Shown: piece after piece, positions 34,364 to 42,642 of the stretch
How positions within the stretch are numbered: the first letter of the stretch is position 1
Layout of the letters: every line of letters begins with the position of its first letter
NCBI GenBank assembly: GCA_005888755.1
Contig: VBBQ01000025.1
Location: 26,256 to 90,255, forward strand
Source: Candidatus Bathyarchaeota archaeon
Lineage (GTDB): Archaea > Thermoproteota > Bathyarchaeia > 40CM-2-53-6
DNA length: 64,000 bases
Reading direction: 5' to 3'
Translations under genes and position numbers: made by a program
The notes under the pieces: generated by a model
The model's input: the letters and a program-made list of their open reading frames with translations, nothing else
What the model was told of the DNA's origin: nothing
Databases searched by the model: none

Positions 34364-34879
34364 CTAGTCGCCGTTGCCTTGATCGTCCGAGTTGTCCTTA
34401 TCTTTGTCGTCCGCGCAACCGCTAGCATCATCGGTGTCGTGGCCGTGAGAGTGAAGCCCGTGACTGTTGGCTGTGTCGTTATCGGTCTTGGTGGAGTGAG
34501 TTGCGTCGTGCAACGGGTTGTGTTTGCCTAGAGCTGCCATGAACCCATGCGCTTTCGCAACAATTGACTTGTCTTGTTTGTCCTGTTTGTCATGTCCTTT
34601 TGCAAGATGTTTGCCTTCGTTAGTGTGGCCGCCCGGCCCTGTGCTGTCCTCAGAAGTACACGTTGTCGGGCTGGTGTCAGTTGAACAGTTACTGGTACAA
34701 GTCGAAGCTGGGGTTGTCGTCGTGGTCCCCCCGTTGTTGTTATTGCCGTTTGTGTTGCCGCCGTTGCTGCTTGAAGCTTGTAACGCTGGACCGTGTAGAA
34801 GGAAGGGCACGAGGAAAGCGCCAATTCCCGCGACGATTAGGGCGATAGCGCCCACTTTGCGTTTGGTCGATGAATCCAT
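34364..34879 (-). CDS. Signal-anchored Asn/Thr/His/Asp-rich protein
   Basis: 171 residues. A basic N-terminus and one hydrophobic helix (about 10-29) act as signal or anchor. The rest is low complexity: Asn/Gly and Thr tracts, several cysteines (TCTSNCSTD), then many His, Asp and Lys residues, ending in an acidic run. Such tails may chelate metals or calcium, but this is inference. No fold is expected over most of its length. Confidence 0.6.
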   Translation of the reverse strand: MDSSTKRKVGAIALIVAGIGAFLVPFLLHGPALQASSSNGGNTNGNNNNGGTTTTTPASTCTSNCSTDTSPTTCTSEDSTGPGGHTNEGKHLAKGHDKQDKQDKSIVAKAHGFMAALGKHNPLHDATHSTKTDNDTANSHGLHSHGHDTDDASGCADDKDKDNSDDQGNGD

Positions 34880-35026
34880 TTTTTTCCTATCTCCCTTTTC
34901 TTGGAGTTGAAAGCCCGATTGAGAGGGCCGAGTATATGATACAACGATTTGAACACCCAGAAAGGTGTCAAACTGTAGCGGCTGCTCTAATTGATCTTTG
35001 GGTGTTTGGGAGTGTGAGATTTCGAC

Positions 35027-36310
35027 CTATAGTACTCGGAGAAAGAGATAGAGGATGATAAGGTTCGGAATCGTTACGAGAAGTCCGACCTTTGAGAATT
35101 CAACGAATCCGAATCCTGACCCTCGACTCTCCGCTTCTTCTAATACAATCACATTGCTGGCTGCGCCTAGGAGGCTGATGCCTCCAGCCAGCGTGCTGGC
35201 ACCGGCCAGCGCCATCCAAGGTTTGACATCGGCCCCGGTGAAGCCTGCGGCTTGCATAGCTTTGATGTAAACTGCGACAAACGGAACGTTGCTCAAGAGC
35301 TGGCTGAAGAATGCGCTCGCCAAAATTATCGTGACGATCGAGAGCCCGGGATCCGATTTGCTGAGAACTGGCAAGTAGATCATTAGGCTTTGGAGAGCGT
35401 TTGATTCCCAGAACGCTTGCATCACGATGAAGAGGGAAATGAAGAAGAGGATAATTCCCCAGTCAACTGATCTTAGGATCTCGCTTCGTCTTCCACTGCC
35501 GAGGAATACGATCGTGGCGCCGAGGAGTGAGATGGTTCCGAGGTTGAAATTTCCCTGAACCCCAAACAGCCCGGCGATGCCGACTAGGAAGAAGCCTAGC
35601 ACAACTATTCCTGCAGCCCATCCAGAAAGCTTTGCCAGCTTCCGATCTTTGATCGCTTCTCTAGGATTAGCCTGGAGTTGTGTTAATGTCGAGTTTGCGA
35701 ATTCTTTTCTATAGTACCATCTGAGAATTAGATAGGTCGCTCCGAGCCCTGCCAAGGTCGGCGGGGCAAGATAGTAGAGAAAATCCAGCATGGGGTTTGG
35801 AATTCCTGTTGACAGGGCGATCAGAAGGTTCTGCGGATTACCGATGGCGGTCATTGTGCTTCCAATGGTTACTCCGAGGGCGAGCGTGATGAGAAAGACT
35901 CCAGGTCTGATCCGCAATTGCTTGGCCACACTCAGCATGATTGGTGTGGCCATTAGCGCCAACGTGTCGTTCACCAGGAACGCCGACATCATGCTTATTC
36001 CGACTAGCACCAGGCCGAAGGCTTTCTGCGGCGACTTTGCAACGCGCAGCAGTCTTAAGGTAAGGTACTCTAGGAGTCCGGAGAGATCCATCGCGGCAAC
36101 CACCGAGAACATTCCGAGGAGGAAGAAGATCACGTTGAGATTGATTGATGCGTAGGCGTCTCCTAGCGGAATTGACCCTGAGAAGATCATTGCGACGGCT
36201 CCTGTCATCATGATGGTCCAGACGGGGATGCGAAACCACCGGAGGTTTCGTAAGACTATCAGGACGTAAACTGCTACGAAGATAGCGATTGGGAGATAGA
36301 AGAGGGTCAA
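35027..36310 (-). CDS. ArsB/NhaD/CitT-type (ion transporter superfamily) permease
   Basis: 427 residues with 11-12 membrane helices. Family marks include FLLGMFSVVAAMDLSGLLEYL, FLVNDTLALMATPIML and TIGSTMTAIGNPQNLLIAL, the NxxT/GNPQN-type loops of the ion-transporter superfamily (ArsB, NhaD, DASS). Its substrate (arsenite, sodium/proton or carboxylate) cannot be told; there is no arsenic operon around it. Confidence 0.88.
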   Translation of the reverse strand: MTLFYLPIAIFVAVYVLIVLRNLRWFRIPVWTIMMTGAVAMIFSGSIPLGDAYASINLNVIFFLLGMFSVVAAMDLSGLLEYLTLRLLRVAKSPQKAFGLVLVGISMMSAFLVNDTLALMATPIMLSVAKQLRIRPGVFLITLALGVTIGSTMTAIGNPQNLLIALSTGIPNPMLDFLYYLAPPTLAGLGATYLILRWYYRKEFANSTLTQLQANPREAIKDRKLAKLSGWAAGIVVLGFFLVGIAGLFGVQGNFNLGTISLLGATIVFLGSGRRSEILRSVDWGIILFFISLFIVMQAFWESNALQSLMIYLPVLSKSDPGLSIVTIILASAFFSQLLSNVPFVAVYIKAMQAAGFTGADVKPWMALAGASTLAGGISLLGAASNVIVLEEAESRGSGFGFVEFSKVGLLVTIPNLIILYLFLRVL

Positions 36311-36453
36311 CTCAGGCAGAGATCCGACGGGATTCCTTCCAGTCTAAACAGTGTGGAGCTGCTACGAATTTCTCATCAAGCCGGACTCTCTACGAGAGGT
36401 GAGATTCAAATCTAGGCTCTTTTCAGGCCGGGCTCCACTCTGCGCCAGATGCC

Positions 36454-36849
36454 TTACAGTTCTTCGAGCATCTTCTGGGACCAGAGGAGTGAAGCCTCCG
36501 GTTTCTTCGGGGAATCCTTGTCCTTTTTGACTTTCGGCCTGGTAGGAGGTTTCTCTGGTATGGATGCCTCTGGAATCAGGCCTTTGTTGGGAAGAACTGG
36601 TTTGGGGCCTGCAGGGTCTTGGCCCTGTCCGATAACAGCGCCTGCTGGATCGCGTAGGATACCGTTCTCGTAATAGGCCTTGTAGTGGCCGTTGTAATCG
36701 TAGATGAACCCGTCATCGTCCATCCAGGCGATGTTGTGGCCATCAAAGTCCACAATTCGATGGTCTTTCAGTAGCCTATACCTTGCTGTCCCATTCTCAT
36801 CCCATATCACATCGATTTCTTCTTCTTCGGCTTCTGGTCCTAGTTCCAA
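36454..36849 (-). CDS. Protein with beta-flower-like repeats and basic C-terminal tail
   Basis: 131 residues. Residues 20-75 hold repeated strand-turn units each with an aromatic and D/N-G turn (VDFDGHNIAWMDD, IYDYNGHYKAYYENG, LRDPAGAVIGQ), the pattern of the 4-fold beta-flower domain. The C-terminal half is Pro/Lys-rich and unstructured. It is soluble and lacks a signal peptide. Function unknown. Confidence 0.6.
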   Translation of the reverse strand: MELGPEAEEEEIDVIWDENGTARYRLLKDHRIVDFDGHNIAWMDDDGFIYDYNGHYKAYYENGILRDPAGAVIGQGQDPAGPKPVLPNKGLIPEASIPEKPPTRPKVKKDKDSPKKPEASLLWSQKMLEEL

Positions 36850-37022
36850 GTTCGTCTCCTCAACCGGTTATGTGTCAACCTAAGAAGGTTACCGATGATA
36901 TTGATAGCAAAGTAAAGAACTTGGTGTGATGCGACATTGACTATCTGAGCACTTCGCTGTCTAACCCGATCACGGTCCAACGTAGATATACTAGTCCAGA
37001 CGCAAGATCGCACTGAACAGGA

Positions 37023-37151
37023 TTGCCGCGTCAGTCAAGGACTTTCCGTATTAGGAATCGGCAGAAGAAGACGAACAGGTCTAGAAAGCGTACTGGTTCT
37101 AGTCGAAAGATAAGCAACCCTTTCAAGAGCAAACTCAAGAGCACACATTAG
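37023..37151 (+). CDS. Possible very basic 42-residue protein
   Basis: In an otherwise empty 340-bp gap a TTG-started frame encodes 42 residues with about 16 Arg/Lys and no acidic residue (MPRQSRTFRIRNRQKK at the start, FKSKLKSTH at the end). The composition resembles small ribosomal or RNA-binding proteins. There is no good ribosome-binding site and I do not recognise it, so chance remains possible. Confidence 0.25.
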   Translation: MPRQSRTFRIRNRQKKTNRSRKRTGSSRKISNPFKSKLKSTH

Positions 37152-37190
37152 CCGAAGAATCACTCCCTTGGCGAGAGGGACACGAATGTG

Positions 37191-38618
37191 TTAGCTACCC
37201 ATTTTGCTAAAGTTGTCCAAGAACGTAACGAAGGACTTCTCCATTGAAGCCAGGCCACCTGTCGGCCCTTTTTCGTCTATGACAATGTACTCGTTAGGTG
37301 AGTGTTGCAGAGCTCCGTGGCCGAGTCCTCCGATCACCACTGGAAGGTTGAGGGGTTTTCGGTTGAAAAGTGCAAAGGGTGCGCTTCCCGCGATCGTAGG
37401 CCACAACTCCGGATCTTTTCCCAATTCCTTGTAGGATTTGATTACGGCTTGGGCGGCTGGGCTTTGATAGCTTGTCCGCGACCATCCGTACCCTGATTCC
37501 ACGACGCGTATCTGGATATCCTTGAAGCCGTAGGCGTCCAGATGGTTTCTGATCATCGGCATCACGTCATCCTTCCTCATGTTCGGTACAAGTCGAACAT
37601 CGATTTTGACCGTGATCTTGTAGGGGAGCAGAGTCTTTGTTTCCGGTCCCGTGTAGCCGCTCACTATGCCGTTGATGTTGAGGGTTGGATCGAAAAGATA
37701 CTTCTTCAACGCCTCTATTCCGTGGCTGTCGCCGATGAACCTGTCAATCTTCAACTCCTCCCTGACGGCAGCATCGTTGAAGGTCTTCTCCAGCTTCGGG
37801 AGAAGCTCACGGTCCTCTTTGCTGGGAACCTGAGCGTGGCGATAGAAGTCCTGGATGGTCACCTTGTTGCCATCAGGACCCGTCATCGTGGCTAGTGCCT
37901 GGATCATTCTCCAAGCTGGGCTGTCAACCCAGGCCTTGTTGCTTCCATGTATTCCAAACTCCTTAGGGCCTTTTCCCCAGGTTGCGCCGTCGAGTTCGAG
38001 TTCGAAGTAGACGATCCCCTTGACCCCCAGATACATTACGACTTTACCGGTGCGGTCTTGTGAGCAGAATGGAAAGAGGACAGCTTTGGCTTGTTGCAAT
38101 TCCTTCTCGTGTTTTGTGATGAACTCGGGGAGGTGGCGGCTTCCGAGCTCTTCCTCTCCTTCAACGACGAATAGAAGGTTGACAGGCAGCTTTTGGCGGG
38201 TTGCTTTGATCGACTCGCAGGCATTCAGGAACCCGCTGAGTTCTCCCTTCGTGTTAACCGCTCCTCTGGCCACAAGGCATCGACCGAAAGGAGCAACATC
38301 CTCCAGCGTACCTGCTAGAGGATCTACGCGCCAGCCCGGCTCGTCAACAGGCATCGTATCATACATCATATAGACAACGATTGTCTTCTCGGCTCCCGCA
38401 TCATAACGGGCATAGACGACCGGGTTTCCAGCGGTCTCTTCGACGCCGCCTATGCAGCCCAGGCTCGTGAGATATTGCATGACAAGGTTCGCGCACTCCC
38501 GGATTCCCTTGTTCTCTGGGGATATGGAGGGTTGGCGGACTAGTTCCTGGACTTTGGCTGTGTGTTGTGGGAGGTTCTTGTCGATGTGGGCGAAGACCTT
38601 TGCGCGATCCAGTGGCAT
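37191..38618 (-). CDS. M20-family metallohydrolase-like protein, altered metal site
   Basis: 475 residues, with catalytic and lid domains of the M20 (ArgE/DapE/carnosinase) fold. Catalytic glutamates E155-E156 in VVEGEEELGS and the C-terminal histidine of GALQHSPNEY are kept. Two usual ligands differ: the HxD motif reads M85-Y-D87 and the bridging aspartate of RGxxDxKG reads N122 (ARGAVNTKG). A subfamily with these changes may act with different metals or on other amides. The substrate is unknown. Confidence 0.85.
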   Translation of the reverse strand: MPLDRAKVFAHIDKNLPQHTAKVQELVRQPSISPENKGIRECANLVMQYLTSLGCIGGVEETAGNPVVYARYDAGAEKTIVVYMMYDTMPVDEPGWRVDPLAGTLEDVAPFGRCLVARGAVNTKGELSGFLNACESIKATRQKLPVNLLFVVEGEEELGSRHLPEFITKHEKELQQAKAVLFPFCSQDRTGKVVMYLGVKGIVYFELELDGATWGKGPKEFGIHGSNKAWVDSPAWRMIQALATMTGPDGNKVTIQDFYRHAQVPSKEDRELLPKLEKTFNDAAVREELKIDRFIGDSHGIEALKKYLFDPTLNINGIVSGYTGPETKTLLPYKITVKIDVRLVPNMRKDDVMPMIRNHLDAYGFKDIQIRVVESGYGWSRTSYQSPAAQAVIKSYKELGKDPELWPTIAGSAPFALFNRKPLNLPVVIGGLGHGALQHSPNEYIVIDEKGPTGGLASMEKSFVTFLDNFSKMGS

Positions 38619-38679
38619 GGTGTTGCCTTAGAGATTGGTTACAGTATAAGCGTTGAGAGGAGGCGTCTGCGAATAAGGG

Positions 38680-38994
38680 CTAGACTGTCGCGGAGGCAAA
38701 CCGGTATGACTGCTGGAGAATCCTCATCACATGGCGGAGATCCGGTCTGGTCCCTAGTTTGAGGATAACCCACCCTTCTCGGTCGTGAACTTCCGGGGAA
38801 CGGGCAACCGTGCCTTGGCTGATCATGACCTCTTTGAGGTCGGGCGGCAACCGCAGTTCTATACGGTCTGGACCGTGAATGTGCGCGAAGGATTTGCCGC
38901 CCACATGCAGCTCGACCTCTTCATCTCCATGGTCCTTCATCTCGACGCCTGGGACAAGAAGCATCTCGCCAGTGATCATATCCAGTAAGCTCAT
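38680..38994 (-). CDS. Luciferase-domain (DUF5519-like) protein
   Basis: 104 residues from the internal ATG at 38994. The pattern VGGKSFAHIHGPDRIELRLPP, then a polar helix, VHDREGWVILKL and a final helix RHVMRILQQSYRF, matches the small domain named luciferase domain, common in actinobacteria as a stand-alone protein (part shown). It has no known light-producing activity in this form. Function unknown. Confidence 0.66.
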   Translation of the reverse strand: MSLLDMITGEMLLVPGVEMKDHGDEEVELHVGGKSFAHIHGPDRIELRLPPDLKEVMISQGTVARSPEVHDREGWVILKLGTRPDLRHVMRILQQSYRFASATV

Positions 38995-39050
38995 GGCCGC
39001 AAGACCTAAGGCCATGCACGCGACTTATTCCTTTCTAAACCACAGTTGAC

Positions 39051-39584
39051 TTAACGCGTCGAGCCGGGACCATCATGCTTTCTGGGGAGATTGATGTATC
39101 TCCTGAGTCGTGGCCAGCCTGTCTTGGCGTATCTGAGCCGTTCGGGGTTGTTCTTGACCCACTTGAGCATGTGGAAGAAGCTTCTCGCACGTCTATCATC
39201 GCGCTCTGCGATTGGCTCGTAGCCTAGGTTCCTGATCTCGTCCAGGTAAGCGGTCTCCACGTTGTTCTGGGCGTCTCCAGTAATGACCGCGGTCTTGACT
39301 CTTGTCTTTCCGTATTTCTCGGCTAGGTGGGGTCGTGTCTCGTCGAAGAGGAAGCTGCTGCATATCTCGATCTCTTCATTCTCGCCCAGCCTCATCTGGT
39401 ATAGGAGGTTCAGTGCGAGTTCGGTGGCTTTTTTCTGGTACATCTTCTTCCCAAAGCTAGGTGTCTGGAAGAAGGATACAGGGATCATGTCGTAGTGAAA
39501 CTCTCCAGTCTCCTTTCGATGCACACCGACGACGACTCCATGCAAAAGGTCGCCGACACCCGCGTCGTCGATCTGAACAGTCAA
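39051..39584 (-). CDS. Conserved protein with N-terminal DDAGxGD motif
   Basis: 177 residues from a TTG at 39584. It begins VQIDDAGVGDLLHGVVVG, where the acidic strand recalls an RNase H-like or other metal-dependent phosphoryl-transfer fold, and contains a histidine/aspartate-rich C-terminal half (AYLDEIRNLGYEP, FFHMLKWVKNNPE). I believe it belongs to a widespread prokaryotic family without assigned function. The frame stays open to 39884, but that part lies in repeat copy B. Confidence 0.7.
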   Translation of the reverse strand: MTVQIDDAGVGDLLHGVVVGVHRKETGEFHYDMIPVSFFQTPSFGKKMYQKKATELALNLLYQMRLGENEEIEICSSFLFDETRPHLAEKYGKTRVKTAVITGDAQNNVETAYLDEIRNLGYEPIAERDDRRARSFFHMLKWVKNNPERLRYAKTGWPRLRRYINLPRKHDGPGSTR

Positions 39585-39637
39585 TGCTCTAAGACTACTT
39601 CTGTCGCGACTCTGACATAAGCGTGATTCATGGGCAT

Positions 39638-39862
39638 CTGCTCTTTTGTGTCGCGAGATGCTCTGTGCAACACCCCCTTTCCCCGGGGGACCGACTCCGT
39701 GCCGGGCAGTGATTCTGGGCGAGACAGGCTGATCAGGGCACAATCCAGGCTTGTATGGGAAGGCAAAGATAGGGGTTCTATCGGCGTGTCCCCGAACGAT
39801 TCCAGGGAAGCGTAGCGAGCCCCCTCGCACTCTCAGGATCAGGGCTGATAATAGGTGACTTC
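39638..39862. repeat. Intergenic conserved element, copy B (partner at 2201-2428)
   Basis: Homologue of the element at 2201-2428 with the same block order and nearly the same length. It includes a CCCCC-TTTCCC-GGGGG-type hairpin near 39672-39690 and ends in GATCAGGGCTGATAA. It lies between a conserved gene and padR, overlapping no supported coding sequence. Blocks conserved, spacers diverged. Confidence 0.6.
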
Positions 39863-39911
39863 TCATCTTAACACTGATACGCACGGGGTTATCGGGTTAG
39901 GGACGGGAATC

Positions 39912-39956
39912 CTTATATGTCGATATCGGATATCCAATATCGGAAAAGCGATATCG
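39912..39956 (+). promoter_or_regulatory. TATA box and ATATCG operator array of padR-1
   Basis: A TATA-like CTTATATG (39912-39919) is followed by perfect palindromes CGATATCG at 39921-39928 and 39949-39956, with GGATATCC (39928-39935) and AATATCGG between. The last one ends one base before the ATG at 39958, implying a near-leaderless mRNA and repression by occlusion. Confidence 0.65.
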
Positions 39957-39957
39957 A

Positions 39958-40380
39958 ATGTTTCGTGGATTTGGAATGTTCAGAAAACGCGGACTCAGAC
40001 CATGGGTCCTCAACATCCTCAGCAGATCGCCCAAGAACGGGGCGGAGATAATGGACGAGATCGAGAACATGAGCCAGGGATGGTGGAGACCCTCCCCAGG
40101 ATCCGTCTACCCGATGCTGGAAGAAATGGTCCAAGACCGACTCATCAAGAAGAGAGAAGACGGCAGATACGAGCTAACAACCAAAGCGAAAGAGGCGGAA
40201 GACGAGTGGCCCTTCAGCCACCACTTCACAGGCCCCCGATCAATAGACGCGATGCTAAACGAGATCACCGGCTACATATCCTACTTCGAAGACCTGACAA
40301 AAACAGACCGATCAAAACTGGAACCGTTCAAAGACAAGATAAGAACAATAACAGAACGATTAACAACGCTGTCCAAGTAG
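39958..40380 (+). CDS. PadR-family transcriptional regulator
   Basis: 140 residues. The winged helix has the PadR pattern: LRPWVLNILSRSPKNGAEIMDEIE, SPGSVYPMLEEMVQDRLIKKREDGRYELT (given in part), then a C-terminal dimerising helix. PadR proteins usually repress in response to small ligands. The ATATCG palindromes directly upstream suggest self-control. A second PadR with a related operator is 1.3 kb away, beyond thrC. Confidence 0.9.
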   Translation: MFRGFGMFRKRGLRPWVLNILSRSPKNGAEIMDEIENMSQGWWRPSPGSVYPMLEEMVQDRLIKKREDGRYELTTKAKEAEDEWPFSHHFTGPRSIDAMLNEITGYISYFEDLTKTDRSKLEPFKDKIRTITERLTTLSK

Positions 40381-40403
40381 CGTACCAGAATCACCGACCG
40401 TAG

Positions 40404-41552
40404 CTAGAACTGTTCAAGGGTCTTGAGCCCGGACCCGGTGGCTATCACAACGACCTCTTCCGACCTATCAATCATCTTCTCCCCGTAGAGATAGGGCAGG
40501 GCGGCGAGTGTTGCTGCGCTCGAGGGCTCGAGGAGAAGACCCTCAGCCTTGAGAGCTTGACCCATAGACTTGCGGATCTCCTCGTCTGTGACGGACAAGG
40601 CTATGCCGTCAGATTCTCTGAGGCTGCGAAGAATCCACTTTCCCGCCAGAGGCTTAGGTATTCTCAGGCCGAAAGCGATCGTTTCAGGATTCTTCCATTC
40701 GTCCACGTCCTCTTTCTTCGAGTTGTAGGCCCTGACGACTGGTGCGCAGCCCGCAGGTTGGACCGCTACAAACCTTGGTCTCTTTTTGACCCATTCGATT
40801 TTTTCCAGAATAGAGAACATCTTCCACATCCCAACCAGTCCCACACCACCTCCAAGTGGGTAAACGATCCAGTCAGGGGGCCGCCAGCCGAGCTGTTCAC
40901 AAATCTCCAGGGCCATCGTTCCTTTGCCGTCATGGCGGTATGGTGTGACAAAAGTCGAGGCATTGTAGCTTCCTTCTCTATTTGCAACGGCTTCCGCTTG
41001 GCGTCCCGCATCCGTTATAGTACCATCGACCAGGGTGACCGTTGCTCCAAGTTTCCGAGAAAGCTCGACCTTTGCCGGATTTGCTTGCCGGGGTAGAAAC
41101 ACGCTACAATCAATGTCAGCAAGATGTGAGTAGAGCACAAATGAGCATCCTGCGTTGCCCTCCGACGATAGAACGAGATCTTTGACGCCTAACTTGGATA
41201 GAGTTGTGACTGCGAGGGAGGCGCCTCGGTCCTTGAACGTCCCTGTTGGGTTTCTTGTCTCATCTTTTACCCACACGTTTCCTTGGAATGAGTTCAGCTT
41301 TCGGAGGGGAGTGTCTCCCTCTCCGGCAGAGACAATCTTGTCCGTTGCATCGACTGGAAGGAAGTCCCTGAATTTCCACATTGATGGGCTACGGTCCAGA
41401 TTGCCCGTCGATTTCTCGCTGAGAATCTCTGGATTGATTATTGTATCCAATAGTCCAGCACACTTTCGGCATTTCTGGAGAATCTCGTCTTTTGGATAGC
41501 GGGCATGGCATTCTGTGCACTTTAGCCCCTGAAATGCGCCCTGCTGGATCAA
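40404..41552 (-). CDS. thrC: Threonine synthase
   Basis: 382 residues. An N-terminal zinc ribbon (CTECHARYP and CRKCAG, C12/C15 and C28/C31) precedes the fold-type II PLP core, with the lysine in PTGTFKDRG and the phosphate loop SSEGNAG. It converts O-phosphohomoserine to threonine. This is the archaeal/plant-like form. It is divergent from padR-2, which has its own operator in the 93-bp gap. Confidence 0.93.
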   Translation of the reverse strand: MIQQGAFQGLKCTECHARYPKDEILQKCRKCAGLLDTIINPEILSEKSTGNLDRSPSMWKFRDFLPVDATDKIVSAGEGDTPLRKLNSFQGNVWVKDETRNPTGTFKDRGASLAVTTLSKLGVKDLVLSSEGNAGCSFVLYSHLADIDCSVFLPRQANPAKVELSRKLGATVTLVDGTITDAGRQAEAVANREGSYNASTFVTPYRHDGKGTMALEICEQLGWRPPDWIVYPLGGGVGLVGMWKMFSILEKIEWVKKRPRFVAVQPAGCAPVVRAYNSKKEDVDEWKNPETIAFGLRIPKPLAGKWILRSLRESDGIALSVTDEEIRKSMGQALKAEGLLLEPSSAATLAALPYLYGEKMIDRSEEVVVIATGSGLKTLEQF

Positions 41553-41610
41553 CTAGGCCTTGGGAAGGCACCAGTGCGATAGCCTCTTAAGAGGCGCTTG
41601 TATTGAAACT

Positions 41611-41634
41611 CGATAATATCGAATCTCGATAGTT
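41611..41634 (+). promoter_or_regulatory. TCGATA/TATCGA operator before padR-2
   Basis: The perfect palindrome TCGATA-A-TATCGA (41611-41623) is followed by a half site TCTCGATAG (41626-41634), ending 11 bp before the ATG at 41646. It resembles the ATATCG array of padR-1. It lies between divergent thrC and padR-2 and could affect both. Confidence 0.55.
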
Positions 41635-41645
41635 CCCGTGAAAGA

Positions 41646-41969
41646 ATGACAAGAGCGGTCAATGAACGGATGGTGAAAAGCTTCCTCGACCTCTTCGTGC
41701 TATCCCTCCTCGATAACGGTGGAAAACATGGGTATGAGATTATGCGAGAACTGAAGGTCAAGACCGGCGCTCACATCGGCGCGGGGACGCTTTACCCGCT
41801 GCTATACGAGCTGGAAGAACGCAGGCTAGTCTCGGGCGAATGGATGTCGCCAACACGGAGAAGCAGACGTGTCTACAGAATTACGGACCAGGGAGAAAGG
41901 TATCGCAATCAATCATTTCAGGGAATAGATAGATTACTAAAGACGTCGACTTCGAATTCAAACCATTAA
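41646..41969 (+). CDS. PadR-family transcriptional regulator
   Basis: 107 residues, the short PadR form: LDLFVLSLLDNGGKHGYEIMREL, then GAHIGAGTLYPLLYELEERRLV and the wing RSRRVYRITDQGERY. The C-terminal dimer helix is brief. The stop overlaps the 3' end of the convergent V4R gene by 4 bp. Confidence 0.9.
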   Translation: MTRAVNERMVKSFLDLFVLSLLDNGGKHGYEIMRELKVKTGAHIGAGTLYPLLYELEERRLVSGEWMSPTRRSRRVYRITDQGERYRNQSFQGIDRLLKTSTSNSNH

Positions 41970-42511
41970 TCAGATGTCCTCTTCGACTGTTCTGCAAGTC
42001 GAGTAATCTCCGCAGGTTCACCGATTACCGCTTCGCAGAATCTGTCTCCTTTTCCCTGACAGGAGACTTCGAGCGACTCGCATTTTCGGCCGAAAACCTG
42101 TTCCATTGCACCTGTCAGAATCCCTCGGCCGAAATGACATACGGGAGTCTTCCCTTTTCGGTTCCGGACCGAGACGCCGTTTGTCCATCGTATCCTGGCA
42201 ATCTTCTTCTCGAGATCAAAGTTGACAATGGAGACTTTCCCCCAGCCACCGAGGGTACCTAGACGATCGGCAATCTGTTCTAAGCCACCGGATTGTTTGA
42301 TGTTGAACCCGGATTTTTTCGCGATACTCATGTACTGAGCCCCTCCTTGCTTCCCGATACTATACTGGAAACTGGTGGCGGTGATCGGTCCGAAGCTTTC
42401 GGTCAACTTGTCCTCAATCGAATGAATTAGCGCTACAGGAATGAAGAGAAACCGTTCGTCGAAGGCGGTGATTATTCCTTTCGCCTCATCGATATGTAAC
42501 GCTTGTAACAC
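41966..42511 (-). CDS. V4R (4-vinyl reductase) domain protein
   Basis: 181 residues. The C-terminal half fits V4R: CHFGRGILTGAMEQVFGRKCESLE then CQGKGDRFCEAVIG, with the conserved cysteines and histidine that may bind a small ligand or metal (parts shown). V4R domains sense or carry small molecules in regulators and in chlorophyll and methane pathways. This one has no DNA-binding domain. It is convergent with padR-2. Confidence 0.85.
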   Translation of the reverse strand: MLQALHIDEAKGIITAFDERFLFIPVALIHSIEDKLTESFGPITATSFQYSIGKQGGAQYMSIAKKSGFNIKQSGGLEQIADRLGTLGGWGKVSIVNFDLEKKIARIRWTNGVSVRNRKGKTPVCHFGRGILTGAMEQVFGRKCESLEVSCQGKGDRFCEAVIGEPAEITRLAEQSKRTSD

Positions 42512-42642
42512 ACTGGGTTGGCGGTCAGGCTTATTGGCGGTGCCCAGAGGAGTTTCCCGAGATCGCCGATCTTGAACTGGTTAAAGGGTCTTGCGAAAAG
42601 ATCAGCTTTCAACTCTGACTGTCCTTGACGCGGATCCGGATC

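Noticed and set aside
39585-39884. N-terminal extension of the DDAGxGD protein
   Set aside because: It runs through repeat copy B and has no protein-like character.
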